Counted from the first letter of the stretch, positions 41,980-51,483 are shown. The stretch: DNA of 64,000 bases from Fusibacillus kribbianus (GCF_030053595.1 NZ_JASGBQ010000002.1:124001-188000), one strand, 5' to 3'. The notes: a model not told the origin generated them from the sequence alone. A program made the numbers and translations.

Positions 41980-42021
41980 AAAAAGCAAGCAACACAATGT
42001 GATACTCATTGCATTACCTGC
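41980..42021 (-). terminator. spoIVB transcription terminator
   Basis: On the minus strand GCAGGTAATGCAATG (42021-42007) pairs with CATTGTGTTGCTTGC (41999-41985) along 15 pairs including G-T wobbles, followed by TTTTTATG. It begins 7 bp past the spoIVB stop. Confidence 0.8.
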
Positions 42022-42027
42022 TTAGGA

Positions 42028-43302
42028 TTATCCCGCTGCATCCAGCATATTCTCAATAAAAATCCCATAACCTTTTGTCGGATCGTTCACCAGCACATGA
42101 GTAACCGCTCCTACCAGTTTTCCATCTTGGATAATCGGACTTCCGCTCATTCCCTGGACAATGCCTCCGGTGAGGGCCAGAAGGTCCTCATCGGTCACCT
42201 GAACCACCAGACCCTTGTTGCTGTCGGTGGTCCTGTCGGCCTTGATGATCTCGATCTCATATTCTTCCATTTCCCCGTCGGCACAGCAACGGATCACAGC
42301 GGGGCCAAGCTCCACGTCCTGGCGATACCCCAACAAAACAGGTTCTTCTCCTTCAAGGATCGTCCGATCCGTCAGCGTCCCAAAAACGCCTGTTTCCGTA
42401 TTTTTTTCTATGATTCCCAGCTTTCCGCTTCCGTAAATGATCGTTCCCAGGAGGGAACCCGGTGCTCCGGCTTCGCCCTTCATCACATCCTGAATACTGG
42501 CTCTCTCCAGAGCGCCCCCGGCAGTCTCCAGCCGCTTTCCCGTATCGCTGTCACTCATGGCATGACCCAGAGCTCCGAACGCTCCGTTTTCCTCCACGTA
42601 AGTAAGTGTTCCGATTCCCTGGGCGTCGTCCCTGACCCAGATGCCCGCCCTTAAGGTTCCATCCTCTGTCTCCACAGTATCTACCTTCACCTTCAGAAGC
42701 TCTCCATTTCTTCTGATCTTAAAAATGCAGGCCTGCCCGCCGCTTTTGGAAATGGTCTCTATCAGTGTTTCCTTATCCGGCGTCTCCGTTCCGTTTACCT
42801 CCAGAATATAATCTCCGGACTGCATGATACCGTAGGCAGGCTCCACCGTATTTCCTTCCCTGTCTGTAAGCTCTCCTGTCCCGACCACCATGACCCCATC
42901 CGTTTCCAGATATAATCCGATAGATTCCCCACCCGGATAAACCAACCGTTCTTCCACCACATCCACCTGAATGCTGCGAAGCGGAATCACTCCAAACAGC
43001 TTCAGATCCATGGCATACCGGCCCGTTTTCATGCCCTGAACCGTAACACTGTCCTTCGTATCGATACGGACAGCTCCCTTCGGTATATTGGAACTGTTTC
43101 CCAGAAGTACTTCCTCGCTCTCCGTCTCCAGAGTACTTCCCCAGGGAAGAGAAAACGAAAAGCTTCCTTTCTCTCCCACCACCACATGAATTTTTTCAGG
43201 AATCTGACTTCTCAGGTAATAATAAGAAAAGAAACCGGTAAAAATAATCATAAACCAGATCAGAACGATTAAAAGCTGTCTGTATTTCTGCTTCCGTGTC
43301 AT
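42028..43302 (-). CDS. spoIVB: SpoIVB serine peptidase (sporulation signalling protease)
   Basis: A 424-residue protein secreted from the forespore to trigger pro-SigK processing. An N-terminal membrane segment (about 8-28) precedes a PDZ domain around 125-215 (YGIMQSGDYILEVNGTETPDKETLI) and the S55 peptidase domain with catalytic His247 in ALGHAMSD and Ser388 in GMSGSPIIQDGKLVGAVTH. Length matches the family. A forespore-type promoter lies upstream. In most clostridia spo0A follows directly; here an AT-rich XRE/RhuM-Fic unit and a second spoIVB tail follow, and spo0A is not in the window. Confidence 0.95.
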   Translation of the reverse strand: MTRKQKYRQLLIVLIWFMIIFTGFFSYYYLRSQIPEKIHVVVGEKGSFSFSLPWGSTLETESEEVLLGNSSNIPKGAVRIDTKDSVTVQGMKTGRYAMDLKLFGVIPLRSIQVDVVEERLVYPGGESIGLYLETDGVMVVGTGELTDREGNTVEPAYGIMQSGDYILEVNGTETPDKETLIETISKSGGQACIFKIRRNGELLKVKVDTVETEDGTLRAGIWVRDDAQGIGTLTYVEENGAFGALGHAMSDSDTGKRLETAGGALERASIQDVMKGEAGAPGSLLGTIIYGSGKLGIIEKNTETGVFGTLTDRTILEGEEPVLLGYRQDVELGPAVIRCCADGEMEEYEIEIIKADRTTDSNKGLVVQVTDEDLLALTGGIVQGMSGSPIIQDGKLVGAVTHVLVNDPTKGYGIFIENMLDAAG

Positions 43303-43351
43303 GGCCTGCCTCCGTACCTCAGGAATTTTGGAATCGGTTCTCCGTTTCCCT

Positions 43352-43381
43352 TAGTATGAAGCAAAAGAACGGCAGACATAC
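43352..43381 (-). promoter_or_regulatory. SigG/SigF-type promoter of spoIVB
   Basis: Minus-strand GTATG (43381-43377), 18-bp spacer, CATACTA (43358-43352). This fits the forespore SigG consensus (gnATR and CATnnTA). spoIVB is a SigF/SigG target in B. subtilis. Confidence 0.75.
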
Positions 43382-43388
43382 AAAGAGC

Positions 43389-43427
43389 CTCATTCCTTCT
43401 CAGGAAAAATTTTCCTGAAAGGATGAG
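43389..43427 (-). terminator. Hairpin after recN
   Basis: CTCAT at 43389 and ATGAG at 43423 close a long imperfect stem (inner CAGG/CCTG) just past the recN stop. Only a short T-run follows. It probably ends the ispA-recN transcript. Confidence 0.65.
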
Positions 43428-43436
43428 ACCCCAAAA

Positions 43437-45113
43437 TCAGCATTTATAGGTTTTGGCCAGCTCCTTCATCTCTCTTGCGTTCTCCTCCACCGCATCGGTG
43501 ATGACCGCACCTCCAAGAAGTCTGCAGAGCTCGGCGATCTCTTCTCTCTCTCCCAGCTTCGTCACCTCTGTGACCGTTCTTCCGTTTTTCACTGTTTTTT
43601 CTATTTTGTAATGCCTGTCGGCCATGGCAGCGATCTGGGGCAGATGGGTAATACAGATCACCTGATGGCTCCGCCCGATATCATTCAGCTTTTCCGAAAC
43701 CTTCTGGGCTGTCCGCCCGCTGATGCCTGCATCGATCTCATCAAAAATCAGAGTCTCAATATCATCCGTATCGGCAAGCACCGCCTTGATGGCAAGCATG
43801 ATTCTGGAAAGTTCACCGCCGGAGGCCACCTGGCCCAAAGGCTTAAGGGCTTCTCCCGGATTCGTGGAGATCAGGAACTCCATTTCATCGCAGCCGTTTG
43901 CCGTGATCCTGTCAAGCCAGCTAAACTCCATGGAAAACTGTACATCCAGGAAATTGAGATCCACCAGAGCCGAACGGATGGATTCGGTCAGATGAAAAGC
44001 CTCCACCTTCCGAATGTCAGAAAGCTCCTTGGCCAACAGAAACGCCTCATGCTTTGCACTCTCCCAGGCCGCCTGAGCTTTTTTCTTCCGCCCGTCAAAA
44101 TCCTCCAGCTGTTCCAGCCGCTCTCTGCGGCTTTCCAGAGCTCCGATCATTTCCTCATAGGTTTCTCCGTATTTCATCTGCAATCCATGGAGAAAATCCA
44201 GTCGCTTCTCCAGGGCAGAAAGTTCCCTGTCATCAAACTGAAGCTCTGATCCGTAATCGGAAAGAGCCCGGCTCAGATCGCTTACAATGCTTTCCGCCTC
44301 CTCCGCCTGGGAAAGAAGCTCGGAAAGACTGTCATCGTAATTCACCGCCTCGGAAAGCTCGCGAACCGCCCGGCTCATGGAATCTCCCGCGCCGCAGTCG
44401 CTTCCGGCATATTCCATGGCTCTGGAAACACATTCCATGATCTTTCCGCTGCTGACCATCCGCTTGTAACGAAGCTCCAGCTCCGGAATCTCCCCCTCCT
44501 TCAGATCCGCCGAAGAAAGCTCATTGATCTCATAGGTGAGAAAATCCATCTCCCGGATCCGCTCCTCCTCCCCGATCTCATAGGAGGAAAGCTCTTCCTC
44601 CGCTTCCTTAAACCGTCCGTAGGCCTCCTTGAGGCGCGCCTTCACATCGGCCTCCTCATGTCTGGCATAAGCGTCAAGAATCTCCAGATGCTTGGATTTA
44701 TGCAGCAGGGACTGATGCTCATGCTGTCCGTGTATATCAATGAGAAGAGCGGTTACTGCCCGCAGCCGGGACACGGTGACCGTCTCATCGTTGATGCGGC
44801 AGATGCTTTTTCCCTGGCTCAGCTTTCTTGTGACAAGAACGGAACCATCCTCTTCCGGAACTACGCCAAGTTCACGAAGGGCCTGCTTTTTTTCCCTTCC
44901 TGACACGTGGAAAAGAAGCTCCACGCTGGCAGGTGTCTCATCGTCCCGCAGAAGCCCTCTTGCCGTCTTCACTCCCAAAGCCAGATTCACTGCATCGATG
45001 AGGATGGATTTACCAGCTCCCGTTTCACCGGTGAGGATATTCAGACCGTCTCCAAGACTCACATCTGCCTCGTCGATGAGTGCAATATTTTTTACATGCA
45101 AATTTAACAGCAT
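43437..45113 (-). CDS. recN: DNA repair protein RecN
   Basis: About 558 residues, an SMC-like ATPase acting early in double-strand break repair. It begins LLNLHVKNIALIDEADVSLGDGLNILTGETGAGKSILIDAV (Walker A). Coiled-coil arms in the middle contain the Q-rich hinge region, and the C-terminal ATPase half has VASGGELSRIMLAIKAVLA and TLIFDEIDAGISGRTA. Position after argR is conserved in Firmicutes. The start is set at 45113, preceded by GGAGAGG; an extension to 45200 would overlap argR by 70 bp and has no homologous look. Confidence 0.95.
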   Translation of the reverse strand: MLLNLHVKNIALIDEADVSLGDGLNILTGETGAGKSILIDAVNLALGVKTARGLLRDDETPASVELLFHVSGREKKQALRELGVVPEEDGSVLVTRKLSQGKSICRINDETVTVSRLRAVTALLIDIHGQHEHQSLLHKSKHLEILDAYARHEEADVKARLKEAYGRFKEAEEELSSYEIGEEERIREMDFLTYEINELSSADLKEGEIPELELRYKRMVSSGKIMECVSRAMEYAGSDCGAGDSMSRAVRELSEAVNYDDSLSELLSQAEEAESIVSDLSRALSDYGSELQFDDRELSALEKRLDFLHGLQMKYGETYEEMIGALESRRERLEQLEDFDGRKKKAQAAWESAKHEAFLLAKELSDIRKVEAFHLTESIRSALVDLNFLDVQFSMEFSWLDRITANGCDEMEFLISTNPGEALKPLGQVASGGELSRIMLAIKAVLADTDDIETLIFDEIDAGISGRTAQKVSEKLNDIGRSHQVICITHLPQIAAMADRHYKIEKTVKNGRTVTEVTKLGEREEIAELCRLLGGAVITDAVEENAREMKELAKTYKC

Positions 45114-45130
45114 GTTCCCCTCTCCTTCCG

Positions 45131-45583
45131 TCAGACGGACATGGCTCTCCTGAGCTTCTCCATAACAATGATCGTATCGTCCACACTCCGGACGGCACAC
45201 ATGATGGCATCGTCTCCTGCAATGCAGCCGACGATCTCATGGAAATGAAGGGCGTCCAGAGCGGCCGCTACTGCCATGGCCATTCCCGGTACGGTCTTGA
45301 CCACCAGAATATTCTGGGCCATATCCATGGACACAAAGCCGTCCCGAAGGATGCGGATGTATTTATCGTTTAAGCTGCTGTCCGCCTTGTGGAGGACCAC
45401 ATACTTCTGCTTCCCGCCGTCCACCGCTACCTTTGTCAGCTTCAGTTCCCGGATATCCCTGGATACCGTAGCCTGAGTCACCCGGAAGCCGGCCTCATTG
45501 AGCTTTGCCGCCAGTTCTTCCTGAGTTTCGATCTCGTATTTTCCGATGAGTTCCACAATTTTGCTGTGGCGTTCAATTTTCAT
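45131..45583 (-). CDS. argR: Arginine repressor ArgR/AhrC
   Basis: A 150-residue regulator. The winged-helix N-terminus is ERHSKIVELIGKYEIETQEELAAKLNEAGFRVTQATVSRDIRELKLTKV. The C-terminal oligomerisation and arginine-binding domain has AAALDALHFHEIVGCIAGDDAIMCAVR. In Clostridia it sits between recN and nadK, away from the arg genes it controls. Confidence 0.95.
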   Translation of the reverse strand: MKIERHSKIVELIGKYEIETQEELAAKLNEAGFRVTQATVSRDIRELKLTKVAVDGGKQKYVVLHKADSSLNDKYIRILRDGFVSMDMAQNILVVKTVPGMAMAVAAALDALHFHEIVGCIAGDDAIMCAVRSVDDTIIVMEKLRRAMSV

Positions 45584-45607
45584 AGTTTTGTCCCCCTGTG
45601 CCGGCTG

Positions 45608-46432
45608 TCATTCGTCCGACATTTTATGGCGAAGCGTCTCCAGAAATCCGATGTGGGAAAGCTTCAGAATCTTTGTTGTCAGTTCCGCTTTTCTGATCTC
45701 AATATAGTCACCCGGACAAAGCGGGAACTGACTGTCACTGTCAAATCCGACCAGTGCCTCGGTCTCCGGCCTTCCGGATGGAGACTGAAGCTCTATCTTG
45801 ATCCTGCTTCTGTCGGAAAACACAATGCTTCTGTTTAACATTCCGTGGGGTGCCACCGGCGTCATCACCAACAGAGAGGCCGTCGGCTCCACGATGGGAC
45901 CACCCGCAGACAGATTGTATGCGGTAGACCCCGTCGGGGTCGCCACGATCATGCCGTCAGCCGCATAGGCGCTTAAAAACTCTCCGTCTACATAGACATG
46001 AAACCGGACAATTTTGAAGCCGGATTTTCGCCCTACCACAATATCATTGAGGGCCAGATCCTCACAGACCGGTTTTCCCTCGTGGTACACGGTTCCCGCC
46101 AGCATCATCCGTTCCTCGATTCCCGCCGGCCCCCGTTCCAGAAGCTCCGAAAGACCTTCCAGAGCCATATGGACATCCAGTTCCGCCAGATAACCGAGCG
46201 TTCCCAGATTGACCCCCAGAAGAGGCACCTCATTTCCCCGCATAGTCCTGGCTGCCTGAAGGAGAGTACCGTCTCCTCCCAGCACCAGGGCACAGTCGGT
46301 ATTATCCGGCATGAGTCCTTCCACGCTCAGCATACAGCTCTTCCCCCGGCTCTCCAGAAAATCTCTGATCTTCCCGGTCACCTGAAGATCGGGATCCTTA
46401 TCTCGATTGGTAATTATATAAAATCGGTTCAT
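45608..46432 (-). CDS. nadK: NAD kinase
   Basis: A 274-residue enzyme phosphorylating NAD to NADP. The motif ALVLGGDGTLLQAAR (GGDG) lies at about residues 50-64. The substrate region is DGMIVATPTGSTAYNLSAGGPIV and the ending has the TPVAPHGMLNRSIVF pattern. It stops at 45608 and its start abuts the tlyA stop. Confidence 0.95.
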   Translation of the reverse strand: MNRFYIITNRDKDPDLQVTGKIRDFLESRGKSCMLSVEGLMPDNTDCALVLGGDGTLLQAARTMRGNEVPLLGVNLGTLGYLAELDVHMALEGLSELLERGPAGIEERMMLAGTVYHEGKPVCEDLALNDIVVGRKSGFKIVRFHVYVDGEFLSAYAADGMIVATPTGSTAYNLSAGGPIVEPTASLLVMTPVAPHGMLNRSIVFSDRSRIKIELQSPSGRPETEALVGFDSDSQFPLCPGDYIEIRKAELTTKILKLSHIGFLETLRHKMSDE

Positions 46433-47227
46433 TTATCTCAGTTCCTCATGTGCCTTTGCCACGATCTTTTCCGGGCAGATCTCAGGAATATCCTCACCGT
46501 TCTTTACAAGATGAAGAAGATATTCGATATTTCCTTCCGGTCCCTTGATGGGTGAAAATTCCAGATGCCGTCTGCCGAAGCCCAGCTCCTTTGCATGGTC
46601 CATTACCTTTTTTATGACCTCCAGATGGGTCTCCGGTTCCCGTACAACGCCTTTCTTCCCCACTTTTTCCCGGCCGGCCTCAAACTGAGGCTTGATGAGA
46701 CAGACGATCTCCCCCTGTTCTCCCAGGATCTCCCTCACAGGAAGCAGTACCTTGGTCAGTGAAATAAAGGACACATCAATAGAGGCAAAGGAAACCGGTT
46801 CTCCGATATCCTCTGGTGTTACATAACGGATATTGGTCTTTTCCATGCAGACCACCCGCTCGTCCTGCCTGAGCTTCCAGGCCAGTTGACCTCTTCCCAC
46901 ATCCACGGAAAAGACCTTCACCGCGCCGTTCTGCAGCATGCAGTCCGTAAACCCTCCGGTGGATGCTCCCACATCTATACAGACCTTTCCTTCCAGGGAA
47001 AGGCCGAAATGGGTCATGGCCTTTTCCAGCTTTAATCCTCCGCGGCTTACATATTTTAAGACCTGTCCCCGCACCTCGATGGGCACATCCGGAGAAAAGG
47101 CCGCTCCCGCCTTATCCTCCCGCTGCCCGTTCACAAAAACCAGGCCTTCCATGATCATTGCCTTTGCTTTTTCCCTGGACTCGGCATAGCCCCCGGAAAC
47201 CAAAAGCACATCCAGTCGTTCCTTCAT
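46433..47227 (-). CDS. tlyA: TlyA-family rRNA 2'-O-methyltransferase
   Basis: A 264-residue protein: an S4 RNA-binding domain (about 1-60: RLDVLLVSGGYAESREKAKAMIMEGLVFVNG) followed by an FtsJ-like methyltransferase (CIDVGASTGGFTDCMLQNGA and later VSFISLTKVLLPV). TlyA methylates 16S and 23S rRNA, and its loss gives capreomycin resistance in mycobacteria. The older name haemolysin A is misleading. Adjacent to dxs with 3 bp between. Confidence 0.93.
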   Translation of the reverse strand: MKERLDVLLVSGGYAESREKAKAMIMEGLVFVNGQREDKAGAAFSPDVPIEVRGQVLKYVSRGGLKLEKAMTHFGLSLEGKVCIDVGASTGGFTDCMLQNGAVKVFSVDVGRGQLAWKLRQDERVVCMEKTNIRYVTPEDIGEPVSFASIDVSFISLTKVLLPVREILGEQGEIVCLIKPQFEAGREKVGKKGVVREPETHLEVIKKVMDHAKELGFGRRHLEFSPIKGPEGNIEYLLHLVKNGEDIPEICPEKIVAKAHEELR

Positions 47228-47230
47228 GCT

Positions 47231-49102
47231 CTATCCTTCCCTGCTGTCGCTCAGTCTGCGGATGATGTCCTCATATATGGATCCTGCATCCAGTCCCAGC
47301 TTCTTTTTCAATATCTCTGTCGCACCATGCTCCACAAAGCAGTCGGGAATTCCCTCCTTCAAAAGCCCCACAGAAACGCCTGTATCACAGATCCAGGAAG
47401 CCACGTGCTCCCCAAAGCCGCCTGTGATCACATTTTCCTCCAGAGTGACAAAGAGGCTGTGCTCCGGAGCAAGCTCTTTAAGAAGCTCTGTATCCATAGG
47501 TTTCACAAAACGCACATTGACAAGGGTGGCCGGAATCCCATTCGCCTGAAGTCGTTCATAAACAGAGACTGCCGTCTCTACCATGTTTCCCACTGCCAGA
47601 AGGGCAACCTTTTCTCCCCGGAAGATCACTTCGCTCTTTCCCAGCTCGATGGGGGCCTCATGATCCTTTAGCCCTGCATAGGCTGTTCCCCTGGGATAGC
47701 GGATCGCAAAAGGTCCGTCAAGAGCCAGACCAAATTCCAGCCCCGCCCGCAGCTCATATTTGTTTTTCGGCGCAAACACCGTCATTCCCGGAAGGCTGGA
47801 AAGATAAGACAGATCAAAGATCCCGTGATGGGTCTCCCCGTCATTTCCCACCAGACCGGCCCGGTCAAGAGCGAATACCACCGGAAGCTTCTGAATGCAG
47901 ACATCATGAAGAATCTGATCGTAAGCCCGCTGTAAAAAAGAGGAATAGACCGCCACCACCGGCTTAAGTCCTCCTGCCGCCATACCGGCTGCAAAGGTGA
48001 CTCCGTGCTCCTCGGCGATCCCCACATCATAAAGTCGTTCCGGATAAAGGGAGCCGAATTTTTTTAGCCCCGTCCCCTCCGGCATGGCCGCCGTCACGGC
48101 TACGATCCGCCCATCCTCTCCGGCCAGCTTACAGATGCTGTGAGAAAATGCCTCCGTCCAGCTGATTCCGGATTTTTCCCCGATGCTCTTTCCTGTCTCT
48201 ATGTCAAAGGGTCCGATGCCATGGAATCTGGAGGGATACCGCTCCGCAAATTCATAGCCCTTTCCTTTCTTTGTCTTAACGTGGATCAGGATCGGCCGGT
48301 CGATCTTTTTGGCCTCCTCAAAGATCCGGACCATCTGGGATATATTATGGCCATCCAGAGGCCCCACATAGGTAATATCCAGATTCTCAAAAAACATTCC
48401 GGGAACCATAAACTGCTTGAGAGCCATCTTTGCCTGGCTGATATTCTCCACCAGGGATTCTCCCACGCCCGGCACCTTGGAAAGCCCTCTGCGCAGATCC
48501 CGCTTCAATGTATTGTAACCGCTTCCCACACGGATCTTGGACAGATACCGGGAAAAGCCTCCGGTACTTTCGGAAATAGACATGTTGTTGTCATTGAGAA
48601 CAATGATAAAATTGCTTTTCAGCCGCGAGGCATTGTTCAGAGCCTCATAGGCCATACCACCGGACAGAGCTCCGTCCCCGATGACGGAAACCACCGTGTA
48701 ATCCTCACCCATCCGGTCTCTCGCCTCCACCAGTCCCAGCCCGGCCGAAATAGATGTGGAGCTGTGACCGGTATCAAAACAGTCATACTCTGATTCCCGC
48801 CGTTTGGGAAAGCCGCTTAAGCCCCCGAATTCCCGGAGGCTTGAAAATTCATCCCGTCTGCCCGTCAGGATCTTATGGGTATAGGACTGATGTCCCACAT
48901 CCCACACGATTTTATCCTCCGGCAGATCAAGAGCCAGATGAAGGGCCATGGTCAGCTCTACCACACCGAGATTGGAGGCCAGATGACCACCGTGCTCGCT
49001 AACCCTTTCTATGAGAAACTGACGGATTTCCTCCGCCAGCGCAGAGTATTTTTCAGGCTCCAGAGCCTTCAGATCCTCCGGAGAACCAATTTTCTCTAAC
49101 AT
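47231..49102 (-). CDS. dxs: 1-deoxy-D-xylulose-5-phosphate synthase
   Basis: A 623-residue thiamine-diphosphate enzyme, first step of the MEP isoprenoid pathway, joining pyruvate and glyceraldehyde 3-phosphate. Visible: VWDVGHQSYTHKILTGR, the TPP motif VIGDGALSGGMAYEALNNA through NDNNMSIS, and DRAGLVGNDGETHHG. The neighbour ispA continues the pathway to farnesyl diphosphate. Confidence 0.96.
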   Translation of the reverse strand: MLEKIGSPEDLKALEPEKYSALAEEIRQFLIERVSEHGGHLASNLGVVELTMALHLALDLPEDKIVWDVGHQSYTHKILTGRRDEFSSLREFGGLSGFPKRRESEYDCFDTGHSSTSISAGLGLVEARDRMGEDYTVVSVIGDGALSGGMAYEALNNASRLKSNFIIVLNDNNMSISESTGGFSRYLSKIRVGSGYNTLKRDLRRGLSKVPGVGESLVENISQAKMALKQFMVPGMFFENLDITYVGPLDGHNISQMVRIFEEAKKIDRPILIHVKTKKGKGYEFAERYPSRFHGIGPFDIETGKSIGEKSGISWTEAFSHSICKLAGEDGRIVAVTAAMPEGTGLKKFGSLYPERLYDVGIAEEHGVTFAAGMAAGGLKPVVAVYSSFLQRAYDQILHDVCIQKLPVVFALDRAGLVGNDGETHHGIFDLSYLSSLPGMTVFAPKNKYELRAGLEFGLALDGPFAIRYPRGTAYAGLKDHEAPIELGKSEVIFRGEKVALLAVGNMVETAVSVYERLQANGIPATLVNVRFVKPMDTELLKELAPEHSLFVTLEENVITGGFGEHVASWICDTGVSVGLLKEGIPDCFVEHGATEILKKKLGLDAGSIYEDIIRRLSDSREG

Positions 49103-49115
49103 GGCGCAATCCTCT

Positions 49116-50003
49116 TTACTTTTCTCTCGTCATCAGCATAAGAAGCAGCTCTTCCAGAAATTCATTTCTGACCGGCAGGCTTTCAAGGGCCGCTGCCGCT
49201 CTTCTGGAATAAAACTCCACCTTTTCTCTTGCTTCGGCAAGACCCTTCAGGGTCACATAGGTGGTTTTTTCATTTTTCTCATCGCTGCCCACCGGCTTTC
49301 CGAGAACCTCTGAGGTACTGGTCACGTCAAGGATATCATCCTGGATCTGGAAAGCCAGTCCCACATCGGACGCCACCTGCTCCATCAGGCTGATCTGTTC
49401 TTCTGTGGCGCCGCCCAGAACGGCACCGATCATCATGGACGCCTCAAGAAGTGCCCCTGTTTTCAGCCGGTAAATAAAATCCAGCTTATCCTCCGGAACC
49501 GGCTTACCGGTCATTTCCACATCAACGGTCTGACCGCCGATCATCCCGTAAATGCCTGTCTTTTCTGCCAGGATCCCGATACATCTTCCCACCAGGTCCG
49601 GCCTGTCCGTATCCCGGAAGGCCCTGGCCGCTGTCTCAAAGGCATAGATCATGAGGGCATCTCCCGCCAGGATCGCCATATCCTCCCCGTAAACCACCCA
49701 GGTAGTCTTTCTCCCCCGGCGATATTCATCGGCATCCATGGCCGGCAGATCGTCGTGGACAAGAGACGAGGTATGGATCATCTCGATGGCCGCCAGAAAC
49801 GGAACGATCTCCTTTCCCTCCCGCCCGAACAGACGGCAGCTTTCCTGCATCAAAAGAGGGCGAAGCCGTTTGCCTCCCGCCAGGACACTGTAGTTCATCG
49901 CCTCAAATATGGTTTTCTGAAAGCCCTTCTCCCCGGGAAGAAAGCTCCTGATCTGTTTTTCTATTTCTTCCACTTTGGCCTTCATTTCATCCTTAAAGCT
50001 CAT
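49116..50003 (-). CDS. ispA: Farnesyl diphosphate synthase, polyprenyl synthetase family
   Basis: About 295 residues. First Asp-rich motif SLVHDDLPAMDADEYRRG, second AFQIQDDILD, typical of short-chain trans-prenyltransferases. GKRLRPLLM is the diphosphate-binding site. ATG 50003 overlaps xseB by 11 bp; the extension to 50015 starts with GTG codons and is less likely. Confidence 0.94.
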   Translation of the reverse strand: MSFKDEMKAKVEEIEKQIRSFLPGEKGFQKTIFEAMNYSVLAGGKRLRPLLMQESCRLFGREGKEIVPFLAAIEMIHTSSLVHDDLPAMDADEYRRGRKTTWVVYGEDMAILAGDALMIYAFETAARAFRDTDRPDLVGRCIGILAEKTGIYGMIGGQTVDVEMTGKPVPEDKLDFIYRLKTGALLEASMMIGAVLGGATEEQISLMEQVASDVGLAFQIQDDILDVTSTSEVLGKPVGSDEKNEKTTYVTLKGLAEAREKVEFYSRRAAAALESLPVRNEFLEELLLMLMTREK

Positions 50004-50208
50004 GTAATTCACCACTTTTCTCTAAAACAAGCACTTTTTTCTCCACTTCATCGATGCTTTCTCTGCACTGCTTCACCAGGGAAAGTCCCTCGGCATAGGC
50101 TTTGAAGGACTCCTCCAAAGAAAGGCTGTCCCCCTCCAGCCGTGCAATAAGCTCATCCAGTCTGGAAAAGCTCTCTTCTATTGTCGGTGTTTCTCTGTTT
50201 TCTTCCAT
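49993..50208 (-). CDS. xseB: Exodeoxyribonuclease VII small subunit
   Basis: About 71 residues, all helical: IEESFSRLDELIARLEGDSLSLEESFKAYAEGLSLVKQC. It stabilises XseA. The start is the ATG at 50208, 5 bp before the xseA stop, with AGGAGGG upstream; a 19-residue N-terminal extension lies inside xseA and is not needed. Confidence 0.93.
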   Translation of the reverse strand: MEENRETPTIEESFSRLDELIARLEGDSLSLEESFKAYAEGLSLVKQCRESIDEVEKKVLVLEKSGELHEL

Positions 50209-50212
50209 TTCA

Positions 50213-51481
50213 TCATCCCTCCTGGGAATTTGCCGCGTCATATACCTTTCCGGCGCACAAACCATCCCCCATAAAGGGTTCCTCCGTCTGTGTATCCGTC
50301 ACCTGCACCCGGACGATACCGTCGGAAAGCTGCAGAGTCAGCCGCTCCCCAGCGGAAACTTCTGACGCTGACAAAAGACGATTTCCATCCTCCCTTGTCA
50401 CAAAGGCATAACCGCCTGTGATCCTGTCAAGAGGAGAGCAGGCCTTAAGCCTCCCTGCATAAAGCTCCAGGCGATGGACTGCCTCTCTGAGTTTTCTCTC
50501 CATGGCACCGGTAAGCCTGTCCTCACAGGCATCCAACCTGAGCCTTTTTTCTGCCATCTGGTAATCCGGCCGGAATCTGCCGACACGAAGCTTCCTTCTC
50601 TCGAGCTCCTGTTCATAGAAGGCCAGACGCCGTCTCATAGCTACTTCGAGCCGCCTTCTTTCCTCCGAAAGACCTGCAAGAAAGGACTGATATTCGAAGA
50701 CAGCCAGCTCCGCAGCCGCCGAAGGAGTCGGCGCACGAAGATCCGCCACAAAATCTGCTATGGTAAAATCCGTCTCATGACCCACGGCGGAGATCACCGG
50801 GACCGAACAGTCAAAAATGGCCTGGGCCACCTTCTCTTCATTAAAAGCCCACAGATCCTCCATGGATCCGCCGCCTCTCCCCACGATCATGCAGTCCACG
50901 CCAAACCGCTCCAGAGCCTCGATCCCTGCCACAATGGTGTCGGCTGCTCCTTCTCCCTGCACCTTTGCCGGGTAAAGATAAAGCTCCACATAAGGATTCC
51001 GCCTGTGGCTGATGTTGATAATATCCCGAACAGCCGCTCCCGTATCGGCAGTGACAATACCCAGAGTCTTAATATACCGGGGAATGGGCTGCTTATATTC
51101 CTCAGCAAAAAGCCCCCGCTCGGAAAGCTCTTTTTTCAGCGCCGCAAACTGCTCATAGAGGCTTCCCACTCCATCCCGGGAAATCTGCTTCGCATAAAGC
51201 TGATATTTTCCGTCTCTCTCATAGATGTTCACGGCTCCTGTCACGATCACCCGCTGCCCCTCTTTCAGGGTAAAAGAAAGACCGCCCCTGTTTCCCGCAA
51301 ACATCACCGCCTGAAGGACTGCCTTCTCATCCTTCAGAGTAAAATAAATATGCCCCGAGGAATGGTACTTGCAATTGGACACCTCTCCCCGCACGGAAAC
51401 GGCGCCCAAAAGATAATCCTGGGTAAACATATTCTTGATATAGGCATTGATCTGGCCCACCGAATAGATGCTGCGCCCCAT
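50213..51481 (-). CDS. xseA: Exodeoxyribonuclease VII large subunit
   Basis: A 422-residue nuclease degrading single-stranded DNA. An N-terminal OB domain (SVGQINAYIKNMFTQDYLLGAVSVRGEVSNCKYH) precedes the catalytic domain with VIVGRGGGSMEDLWAFNEE and VISAVGHETDFTIADFVADLRAPTPSAAAE. A coiled coil follows. Confidence 0.95.
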   Translation of the reverse strand: MGRSIYSVGQINAYIKNMFTQDYLLGAVSVRGEVSNCKYHSSGHIYFTLKDEKAVLQAVMFAGNRGGLSFTLKEGQRVIVTGAVNIYERDGKYQLYAKQISRDGVGSLYEQFAALKKELSERGLFAEEYKQPIPRYIKTLGIVTADTGAAVRDIINISHRRNPYVELYLYPAKVQGEGAADTIVAGIEALERFGVDCMIVGRGGGSMEDLWAFNEEKVAQAIFDCSVPVISAVGHETDFTIADFVADLRAPTPSAAAELAVFEYQSFLAGLSEERRRLEVAMRRRLAFYEQELERRKLRVGRFRPDYQMAEKRLRLDACEDRLTGAMERKLREAVHRLELYAGRLKACSPLDRITGGYAFVTREDGNRLLSASEVSAGERLTLQLSDGIVRVQVTDTQTEEPFMGDGLCAGKVYDAANSQEG

Positions 51482-51483
51482 GC

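Noticed and set aside
40704-42027. Perfect att-site direct repeats flanking the RhuM-Fic unit
   Set aside because: The two spoIVB ends are only about three quarters identical and no integrase gene is present, so a classical attL/attR pair cannot be claimed.
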